Assembly: GCF_006539185.1 (NCBI RefSeq)
Contig: NZ_BJMN01000001.1
Coordinates: 1 to 64,000 of the forward strand
Length of the DNA: 64,000 nucleotides
Direction of reading: 5' to 3'
Source: Streptomyces gardneri
GTDB taxonomy: Bacteria > Actinomycetota > Actinomycetes > Streptomycetales > Streptomycetaceae
The notes below the pieces were generated by a model that was not told the DNA's origin, ran no database searches, and saw only the letters and a list, made by a program, of their open reading frames with translations. The translations under genes were made by a program, and so were the position numbers. This document shows positions 56,847-64,000 of the stretch, in pieces (the stretch's first letter is position 1; every line of letters begins with the position of its first letter).

Positions 56847-57755
56847 TCAGAGGCCGGGAGGGCAGGCCACCAGCAGCGGCAGGAGCGGGACGGCGACGGC
56901 CGCGGAGGCCATGGATCCACGGAGCGCGGGATGCGGGGCCCGGTGCGGGCCCAGGATGCGCTTCATACGGAGCAGCGCCGTCGACCCGCCCACCGTGAGG
57001 GCGCCTTCGGGCGCGCGGCCGGCGGCCATCTCGTACATCGCGGTGGCGAGGACCTCGCGGGGATGGCGTCGCAGGGCGCCGTCGTCCGCGATCATCTCCA
57101 GCAGGACGGCCGTCTGCTCCCGCCCGAGGCGTGCCAGCGGCAGCCGCGGGAAGACGGTGGCGAATCCGTCCGCGGCGGCAAGCAGCAGGTGGTGGCGGCC
57201 GGCGACGTGGGCCCGCTCGTGAGCGAGGACGGCGTCCAACTGCTCCTCCGTGAGCAGCCGGACGGCGGCGTCGCTGACGACGATGCGCGAGCGGAAGCCC
57301 GGCAGGCAGTACGCCCCCGGGGTGGCGTGGGGGAGCACCGTGACGTGGAGCCGGTCGCACCGCACGCCCACCTTGTCGAGCCGGTCGCGGTGCCGTGCGC
57401 GGACGAGACCCGTGCGGGCGAGATGGAAGAGGAACGCGCCGACGACGGCCGTGACGACGGCGAGGGGCATGGCGACGGCCAACCGGTCCGCCGTGGTGGG
57501 GTCGGGACCGGCAGCCTCGGTGCCCAGACCGCAGGCGTGGAGCAGCCCCAGGAGCCCCGCGTGCAGATGCTCGGTCGGCGCCGCGAGCTGCGTGGCCGCG
57601 AGTGCCACCGTGAGCGTGAACGACACCATCAGGGCGAGCCACACGGCCGCGCCCAACGCGGGTGCGCGGTACGGCCAGGCGCTGTGTGTCATCAGGCGCG
57701 GCGCGGCGACGCCCACGACAGCCGCGTACGCCAGCAGGGCGGGGGCCGCGTTCAT
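56847..57755 (-). CDS. M56 (BlaR1/MecR1-like) membrane metallopeptidase
   Basis: 302 residues. LAVLAHERAHVAGRHHLLL-type sequence contains HExxH (HERAH), the zinc site of M56 peptidases, between membrane helices (AAVWLALMVSFTLTVALAAT; AVAMPLAVVTAVVGAFLFHL). The sensor penicillin-binding domain of BlaR1 is absent, as in the many short actinobacterial M56 proteins. The ATG at 57755 overlaps the BlaI stop by four bases. The peptidase is expected to cleave or inactivate the BlaI-type repressor after a membrane signal. Confidence 0.87.
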   Translation of the reverse strand: MNAAPALLAYAAVVGVAAPRLMTHSAWPYRAPALGAAVWLALMVSFTLTVALAATQLAAPTEHLHAGLLGLLHACGLGTEAAGPDPTTADRLAVAMPLAVVTAVVGAFLFHLARTGLVRARHRDRLDKVGVRCDRLHVTVLPHATPGAYCLPGFRSRIVVSDAAVRLLTEEQLDAVLAHERAHVAGRHHLLLAAADGFATVFPRLPLARLGREQTAVLLEMIADDGALRRHPREVLATAMYEMAAGRAPEGALTVGGSTALLRMKRILGPHRAPHPALRGSMASAAVAVPLLPLLVACPPGL

Positions 57756-58120
57756 TCCTTCGCCCGCCGTCCGACATCGCGCAGGGCCTTGCGGAGGGCC
57801 TCGATCTCGTCCTCGTCGAGGTTCTCCACGAACTGGGCAAGGGCGGCCGGGCGGTCCTCGCTGGCACCCAGGCCGTCCTCCATGAGCGCCGCCGCGTACG
57901 CCTCGCGGGAGGCGGTGGCCCGGTAGTGCCAGACCCGCCCGTCGCGGGTGCGCGTGAGGTGGCCCTTGTGGAAGAGGATGCTCGTGACGGTGGTCACGGT
58001 CGTGTAGGCGGCGTCCCGGTGCTCGTTGATGTCGTCGACGACCTCGCGCACGGTCGCGGGGCGATCCCATCTCCAGAAGCGGTCCATGATCTCCGCCTCG
58101 AGCTCCCCCAGCCGACGCAT
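57752..58120 (-). CDS. BlaI/MecI/CopY-family repressor
   Basis: 122 residues from the ATG at 58120, chosen for GGAGAGGA eight bases upstream. An ATG at 58159 is in frame but adds non-family residues. LGELEAEIMDRFWRWDRPAT, VREVVDDINEHRDAAYTTVT and ILFHKGHLTRTRDGRVWHYR form the winged helix of BlaI proteins, and the C-terminal FVENLDEDEIEALRKALRD is the dimer part. Paired with the M56 peptidase by overlap. No beta-lactamase gene is nearby, so the regulated genes are unknown. Confidence 0.88.
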   Translation of the reverse strand: MRRLGELEAEIMDRFWRWDRPATVREVVDDINEHRDAAYTTVTTVTSILFHKGHLTRTRDGRVWHYRATASREAYAAALMEDGLGASEDRPAALAQFVENLDEDEIEALRKALRDVGRRAKE

Positions 58121-58231
58121 GGGCCGTGTCCTCTCCGCCGTTCCCGCACTCGGCTTCATAATAGTCGGGCAGGTCACGGCGGTTTCCGAGCTCACCGCAC
58201 CGGGCGTCCGCCGCCCGTGCGCGTGCGGGCG

Positions 58232-59272
58232 TCAGCCGATGCGTACGCCCCACATGAAGGGCATGCCGCTGCGGGCGATCGACTCGTAACGCACCTGCGC
58301 GCCCGGCTTGGGTGAGTGGAGGATCTGCCCGTTGCCCGCGTAGAAGCCGACATGGCTCAGGTCGGTGCGCATGATGATCAGGTCGCCGGGCCTGAGCGCG
58401 CTCAGGGAGTTGATGCGCGTCCCGACGCCGGCCTGCGCCTGCGACGTACGGGGGATGGACACGTCGGCCTGGCGGAACGCCCACGACGTGAGTCCGGAGC
58501 AGTCGAAGGACATCGGCCCGCTCGCGCCCCAGACGTACGGCATGCCGACCCGGCTCTTGGCCGCGGCGAAGGCGGCCGCGGCGCGCTGCGAGGCACTCGC
58601 CTCGTTCCCGAGGTCGACCCGCGCGCTCGCCCGGTTCGCTCGCGCCTCTCCTTCCGCGATCCGTGCGCGCTCCTTCGCCGACAGGGTGTTGAGGAGGCGC
58701 TGCGCCTCCCGCAGCTTGCCCTGGATCTCGCCCTTGCGCCGGCCCAACTCCCGCTGGACGGAGTCGAGGTCGCCCAGCTTCTCCGCTGCCTCGCCGCGCT
58801 GCTGCCGGAGCGCGCGCTGCTGGGACAGGAACTGCTGCAGGGTGGCGGTCTGCCGGTCACCGGCCCGGTCGAGGGCCGAGGCCTTCGCCAGGTAGGTGTC
58901 GGGGTCCTCGGAGAGGAAGAGCTGGAGCGCCGGGTCCAGTCCGCCCGAGCGGTACTGGCCGGCCGCCACCGTGCCGATCCGGTCGCGGAGTTCGTTGAGT
59001 TCGCCCTGCTTGCGGGCGGCGGAGTCCTGGAGGCTCGCCACCTGCTTCTTGAGCGCGTCGGCCTTCTCCTTGATCCCGTTGTACTTCTCGGTCGCCTGGG
59101 TCGCCTGCTCGTAGAGCCGGTCGACCTGCGCCTGCACGCCCTTCTTGGTGGGGTCGGGGAGGGGATCGGCGGAGGCCGACTGGGTGGAGAGGGCGACAGC
59201 CGCCGCGGCCGTCGCGGTGAGGACCGCGGTGGAGCGCGGGTTGGTCTGCTTCGGGCGGCGGTGGGAAGCCAC
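58232..59272 (-). CDS. NlpC/P60 (C40) cell-wall endopeptidase with coiled coil
   Basis: 346 residues from the GTG at 59272, after AAGGAG. The signal sequence (TAVLTATAAAAVALSTQSAS, cleavage near ASA-D) is followed by a long coiled coil (about 45-220; QVDRLYEQATQATEKYNGIK and further). The C-terminal NlpC/P60 domain has DCSGLTSWAF with the catalytic Cys, LSHVGFYAGNG with the His, and HSPKPG. This is the RipA/SwlA-like layout of Streptomyces cell-wall hydrolases that cut peptidoglycan stem peptides. It is secreted. A palindromic AT-rich site lies 116-133 bases upstream of the start. Confidence 0.9.
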   Translation of the reverse strand: MASHRRPKQTNPRSTAVLTATAAAAVALSTQSASADPLPDPTKKGVQAQVDRLYEQATQATEKYNGIKEKADALKKQVASLQDSAARKQGELNELRDRIGTVAAGQYRSGGLDPALQLFLSEDPDTYLAKASALDRAGDRQTATLQQFLSQQRALRQQRGEAAEKLGDLDSVQRELGRRKGEIQGKLREAQRLLNTLSAKERARIAEGEARANRASARVDLGNEASASQRAAAAFAAAKSRVGMPYVWGASGPMSFDCSGLTSWAFRQADVSIPRTSQAQAGVGTRINSLSALRPGDLIIMRTDLSHVGFYAGNGQILHSPKPGAQVRYESIARSGMPFMWGVRIG

Positions 59273-59387
59273 GGGGGAGCTCCTTCTTGCTCGACCGCCG
59301 ACAGGGCTGTGCGCACAGCGGACACGGCGGCGCCTCCGCCGCCGCCCCGGGTGGGCGATCGGCTGTGCGAAGGCTCCGCGAATACTA

Positions 59388-59405
59388 ATCTTCTAAGATG
59401 CTTAG
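59388..59405. promoter_or_regulatory. Overlapping inverted repeats upstream of the NlpC/P60 gene
   Basis: ATCTT-CT-AAGAT (59388-59399) and CTAAG-ATG-CTTAG (59393-59405) are both perfect palindromes sharing sequence, in an AT-rich island. They lie between the NlpC/P60 gene and the end of the upstream membrane-protein gene. Likely a repressor site (MarR-like spacing); protein unknown. Confidence 0.45.
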
Positions 59406-59454
59406 TCTCAATGAGGGGGGTCGAGCGCGGCCGGTGCGAACGGCCCGGCGCGGT

Positions 59455-60603
59455 TCAGTCGGTGGCGGAGAGCGTGCAGCCGTGGGTCTTCGCCGAGCGT
59501 TCGGCGAAGGCCGACAGGGCGGTGCGGAGGCCCTGGTGGTCGAGAGCGAGGCCGGAGGTGCGGCCGAGTCCGCCGCCCACGGGCGCGACGACGTACGCGG
59601 CCCGGTCCGCCGCGCCGCGGCAGTCGGCCCACAGCACGTAGCGGCCGTCCGGGGCGTCGCCCGCCCGCCGGTCGGCCAGCTCTTCGAGGCGGTTCCGCGC
59701 GTTCCATTCCAGCGCGGGGCCGTACGACGCGGTGAACGTGTACAGCGGCGCGCCCCGCAGGCCGCCCAGCGTGCAGCCCTCGACCGGCTTCGGTCCCGGC
59801 GCGGTCTCCACGGCCGTCCGAACGCCCCAGCGGGCGGCGGTCCGCGGGTCCACGATGCCGGCGCAGCTGCCCGCCACCGAGGTGAAGGGCTTGTAGTCCC
59901 AGGCGTTCACGGAGGTGTCGACCTTCCGCACCGGTTCGCCCTCCGTGACCGTGCACCCCTCCTGCCGGGCGTAGGCGGTCGCCGTGCGGATCAGTACGGC
60001 GGTGAGCTCCGTACGGGCCTCCGGGCGACCGAAGTCGGCGCGGTCGATCCTGGCGCGCGCCTCGGCGACCCTTCCGCCGCCCTGTGCGCCGCCGCAGTCG
60101 AGCAGCACACCGACGGTCGCCTCGCCCCGGCGCTCCCGGTCCGGATCGAACGCGAAGCCGCCGGTCCAGCCGTGGCCCAGAGGTGCGTCGGTCGCTGCCG
60201 CCTCCAGGGCGGCGAAGTGGTCCCGCGCGTCACTCACCGTCACGCGCAGGTCGACCCGGCCGTCCTCCTCGTACTCCTCGTCGGCTTCGCTCACCCGGCA
60301 CTGCCAGAAGTCCCTGCCCGTCCTCGTCTCCGCCGTCACGTCGGCCCCGCCCACCAACTCCCGTACGGAATCGGCCGCCAGCGTCCCCTCGCACGCCGAG
60401 TCCAGGGCGCGGTCGTGGAGCCAGGACTGCAGACCGCCGGACAGCCAGAACAGGCCGCCCGCCAGCACGGTCGCGCCGGCCGTCAGGCCCGCCACGAGCC
60501 GGATCCGCCGGCGGCGTCGGAGCCGGTCGAACTCGTGGTCGGCTGTCTCCGCGGGCTCGGTGGCGCCCGTGGTCTCCGCGCTCTTCATGCGCTCCCCGCT
60601 CAT
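59455..60603 (-). CDS. Single-pass membrane protein, second of a coupled pair
   Basis: 382 residues from the ATG at 60603, which overlaps the upstream stop (ATGA). A cytoplasmic N-terminal 35 residues (DRLRRRRRIRLV) are followed by one helix (LVAGLTAGATVLAGGLFWLS) and a large exported part. Cys pairs occur around residues 70-105, 175-240 and 285, suggesting disulfides, with the repeated layout CEGTL...WQC...GCT. I recognise no named family, but the domain pattern is repeated in the upstream partner (WARACSTTVTK). Probably a surface or periplasmic-side protein of unknown role. Confidence 0.7.
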   Translation of the reverse strand: MSGERMKSAETTGATEPAETADHEFDRLRRRRRIRLVAGLTAGATVLAGGLFWLSGGLQSWLHDRALDSACEGTLAADSVRELVGGADVTAETRTGRDFWQCRVSEADEEYEEDGRVDLRVTVSDARDHFAALEAAATDAPLGHGWTGGFAFDPDRERRGEATVGVLLDCGGAQGGGRVAEARARIDRADFGRPEARTELTAVLIRTATAYARQEGCTVTEGEPVRKVDTSVNAWDYKPFTSVAGSCAGIVDPRTAARWGVRTAVETAPGPKPVEGCTLGGLRGAPLYTFTASYGPALEWNARNRLEELADRRAGDAPDGRYVLWADCRGAADRAAYVVAPVGGGLGRTSGLALDHQGLRTALSAFAERSAKTHGCTLSATD

Positions 60604-61679
60604 CCCCACACCTTCCCGAGCACCTTCGTGTCACCGCAGTCGCCCGACGCGTCGAGATAGCGTGCGAGGAGCGAATCGGCGCGGGCGGCGAGCAGTTCGC
60701 GATCCGTCCCCTCCAGGCCGAGACGGTGCAGGGTCCGTCCGCCGGCGCAGCGGCCCTCGGCCCAGACGGCGAGTTCGTACGCCTTCTTCGTCGTCCCGGC
60801 GGCCGGCTGTCCGCCGCGCCCGGCCAGGGCGAGCTCACGCCCGTACTCGGTGCGCACCTCCGGCAGCGCCTCGCCCCACCAACTCGCGGAGCTGACCACC
60901 GCGCCGCCCGCCGCTCCCGGCTTCGTGACGGTCGTGGAACAGGCCCTGGCCCAGGCGTGGGTGGCCCCGTGGGCCGACTGCTCGGCGCCCTTCAGGGCGG
61001 AACCGAGCAGCGCCGGGCGGAACCAGGCGCACTCCGCGGGAGGCGAGTCCGGCGAGTCGTCCTGCGGGGCCGGAGTCACCGGTCGTACGTCGGTGTCCCG
61101 CACGGGATCACCGCCGCAGCGACCGTCGGCGCGTACGTCCTCGGCGACGGCCGCGACGAGCGTGCCGAGCCATTCGCTCGCCGGGCTGTCCGTCGCGGCG
61201 TGCACGCGGAAGGATGTGACCGGGCGGGCGTACCCCGGCAGGCCGTTCGGGCAGGGGACCGTGACGAGCTGGTCCGCCCGCTCGTGCTCCCTGGCCCAGT
61301 CGGGCTCGTCCTCGTACGCGGTGCGGCCGATGACGTGCTCCACCCGGACGCCCTTCAGCGGCGCGGCCAGTACCGGCTCCGCCGTCACGGTGAACCACGG
61401 GTCACCCTCGCCGTCCCCGCCGACGGTGCACGACACAAGGCCGCGCGGCCCAGGACCGGTCCGCAGGGTCCACCAGGCGTCGTCGGCCAGCAGCTTCGCC
61501 GCGTCCGTCTGAGGCAGCGCCCCGCCGCAGGCCCGGGCCAGCGCGTCCTCGTTGTGCCGGTCGCGCTGCTCGGCACGTACGAGCACGAAGCCCGCCGTCA
61601 GTGCCACGAGCAGCAGGGTGAGCGTCGCCTGCGAAAGCCACCGGTGCCGTCGGAACCGGGCCCATGCCGAATCGCTCAT
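60600..61679 (-). CDS. Single-pass membrane protein, first of a coupled pair
   Basis: 359 residues from the ATG at 61679. One N-terminal helix (LSQATLTLLLVALTAGFVLV) follows a short cytoplasmic segment, then a Cys-containing exported domain (LARACGGALPQTDAAKLL, LVSCTVGGDGEGDPWFTVTA). The spacing of Cys and short beta segments parallels the next gene, so the two are probably paralogous. The four-base overlap means they are co-translated. Function unknown; such pairs are frequent in Streptomyces membrane proteomes. Confidence 0.72.
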   Translation of the reverse strand: MSDSAWARFRRHRWLSQATLTLLLVALTAGFVLVRAEQRDRHNEDALARACGGALPQTDAAKLLADDAWWTLRTGPGPRGLVSCTVGGDGEGDPWFTVTAEPVLAAPLKGVRVEHVIGRTAYEDEPDWAREHERADQLVTVPCPNGLPGYARPVTSFRVHAATDSPASEWLGTLVAAVAEDVRADGRCGGDPVRDTDVRPVTPAPQDDSPDSPPAECAWFRPALLGSALKGAEQSAHGATHAWARACSTTVTKPGAAGGAVVSSASWWGEALPEVRTEYGRELALAGRGGQPAAGTTKKAYELAVWAEGRCAGGRTLHRLGLEGTDRELLAARADSLLARYLDASGDCGDTKVLGKVWG

Positions 61680-61810
61680 CCCCGCCCCAGTTCCTGCCCT
61701 CGCGTGCGGGCATTGCGCCCGCGAATCCGTCACCGCACGCTATCTCACCGGTCCCACCCGCCCTTTGCTGGACAGCCGTATCGACCCGGCATAGTCTCCG
61801 GTGCACCTAT

Positions 61811-61822
61811 TCAATTCATTGA
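61811..61822. promoter_or_regulatory. Inverted repeat upstream of NTF2-like gene
   Basis: TCAAT-TC-ATTGA is a perfect 5-bp-arm palindrome 25 bases before the start of the NTF2-like gene; flanking bases extend it imperfectly (ATTCAAT / ATTGAGT). It probably overlaps the promoter. Regulator unknown. Confidence 0.45.
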
Positions 61823-61847
61823 GTAAGCGACTATGTGAGGAGAGGTC

Positions 61848-62240
61848 ATGCACCCGTTCCGCAAGGCGGTGGAGGACCGTGATCCGGACGCCCTGGAAGC
61901 GCTGCTCGCCGAGGACGTCGTCTTCACCAGCCCCGTCGCCTTCGCGCCGTACCCCGGCCGTGCGATGACCGCCGCGATCCTCCGCGGCGTGATGCGCGTC
62001 TTCGAGGACTTCACGTACGTACGGGAGATCGCGAACCCCGACGGCCGCGACCACGCCCTCGTCTTCACCGCGACGGTCGCCGGGAAGCAGATCCAGGGCT
62101 GTGACTTCCTGCACTTCGACGAGGACGGGAAGATCGACGACCTGACCGTCATGGTCCGCCCCCTGTCGGCGGCCCGGGCGCTCTCCGAGGCCATGGGCGC
62201 CCAGTTCGACCGGATCGCCCGCGAGGCGGCCGGCGGCTGA
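61848..62240 (+). CDS. NTF2/SnoaL-like domain protein
   Basis: 130 residues. MHPFRKAVEDRDPDALEALL, AEDVVFTSPVAFAPYPGRAM and DFLHFDEDGKIDDLTVMVRP form the cone-shaped NTF2/SnoaL fold (helix, then curved sheet). Proteins of this group bind or isomerise small molecules, and members often serve detoxification. No catalytic residues can be named. The ATG follows GAGGAGAGG. It is divergent from the membrane-protein pair, with a palindrome in the promoter. Confidence 0.8.
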   Translation: MHPFRKAVEDRDPDALEALLAEDVVFTSPVAFAPYPGRAMTAAILRGVMRVFEDFTYVREIANPDGRDHALVFTATVAGKQIQGCDFLHFDEDGKIDDLTVMVRPLSAARALSEAMGAQFDRIAREAAGG

Positions 62241-62311
62241 GGCGTTCACCGGCGCGCCCTGCCGCGCGGGCGCCTGGGGCCGTCGCCGCCTCCGGGGCTG
62301 CCGTCCTCGAC

Positions 62312-62358
62312 TCGCCGCGGAAGGTGCGCCGGTAGGCGAGCGGGGTGACGCCGATGGC
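62312..62358 (-). pseudogene. AraC-type regulator, C-terminal scrap
   Basis: The minus strand reads IGVTPLAYRRTFRGE, which matches the end of AraC/GlxA-type DNA-binding domains (IGVTPxxYRRxF). It is bounded upstream by the argG terminator hairpin and has no start. The remaining gene is missing. Only about 16 residues match, so the call is tentative. Confidence 0.4.
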
Positions 62359-62401
62359 GAAAGGGCCGGCCCGGCGCACAGTGCGCCGGGCCGGCCCTTT
62401 C
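62359..62401. terminator. Terminator of argG
   Basis: A 20-bp perfect stem with a 3-base loop (GAAAGGGCCGGCCCGGCGCA with its exact complement), located 25 bases after the argG stop. Confidence 0.9.
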
Positions 62402-62425
62402 GTCGGTGTGAGGTGGGGCGGACGG

Positions 62426-63915
<1,490 letters not shown>

Positions 63916-64000
63916 CGTCGGTCCGTGGGGAGGTCGGTGCCGGGTGGGCTTACCCCTGGTACGGTCCCTCACCGACCGATGCTCCGTCCAGGAGCGACGG

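Noticed and set aside
59273..59454. Possible c-di-AMP (ydaO-type) riboswitch before the NlpC/P60 gene
   Set aside because: Wall-hydrolase genes in Streptomyces often have one, but the leader shows none of the conserved paired elements I would expect, only the short palindromes.

Overview
The window is about 70% G+C, uses GTG as well as ATG starts, has strongly GC-biased third codon positions, and carries typical Streptomyces families (ECF41-type sigma factor, Rhs/YD-repeat proteins with Tat or Sec leaders, DUF4389, BlaI/M56, KatG/Fur, ArgG with an ARG-type operator). It is best read as chromosomal DNA of a Streptomyces or close relative; no phage, plasmid, IS transposase, tRNA, rRNA or CRISPR array was recognised.

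Layout. 1-4.4 kb: a broken GNAT gene, an FAD oxidoreductase behind a Crp-like operator, an ABC-2-like membrane protein and an ECF41-like sigma factor. 5.0-9.6 kb: a TetR repressor divergent from four genes (SDR, aldo/keto reductase, medium-chain reductase, alpha/beta hydrolase), with a perfect 9-bp-arm palindrome between them; a TetR-controlled detoxification/redox unit. 9.6-14.3 kb: a gene graveyard containing a frameshifted HAD hydrolase, a decapitated M4 metallopeptidase joined to the 5' part of an XRE regulator gene, an acyl-CoA synthetase 3' remnant and a TPR-like remnant. 14.3-23 kb: PLP decarboxylase, Rieske oxygenase, LysR/DoxX pair, a sulfatase pseudogene, DUF4389 protein, two-TM channel and nicotinate phosphoribosyltransferase.

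23.1-42.1 kb is the most distinctive part. A multiply frameshifted Rhs/YD-repeat pseudogene is joined in frame to the 3' end of a nitroreductase gene. After an agmatine-deiminase-family gene (with its own operator) and a CorA transporter come a secreted FG-GAP protein and, divergently, an intact 8.1-kb Rhs gene. Its product has a leader, SpvB-like/Rhs core, a ricin-B lectin domain inserted in the YD-repeat shell, a Lys/Ala-rich helix, a Gly/Ser linker, a Hint protease domain and a C-terminal ADP-ribosyltransferase-like toxin. One base later begins a 126-aa candidate immunity gene, and a strong terminator closes the pair.

42.1-64 kb: an LRV/HEAT-like repeat protein, an RNB ribonuclease, katG divergent from a Fur-family gene, phospholipase D, CsbD, then a tightly overlapping operon (47-aa ORF, ABC exporter, Nudix, Nudix) divergent from a methyltransferase. 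After these come a phytase-like secreted esterase, a TauE/SafE permease, a BlaI-M56 pair, an NlpC/P60 cell-wall hydrolase, two coupled single-pass membrane proteins, an NTF2-like protein and argG with a candidate ArgR operator.

Three themes stand out: a polymorphic toxin-immunity locus with an unusual embedded lectin; a four-gene overlapping operon with a previously unannotated-looking small peptide; and many disrupted genes whose lesions are mostly single-base shifts. The last could be true decay or residual sequencing error, except at gene-gene junctions and nonsense codons, where decay is the better explanation.
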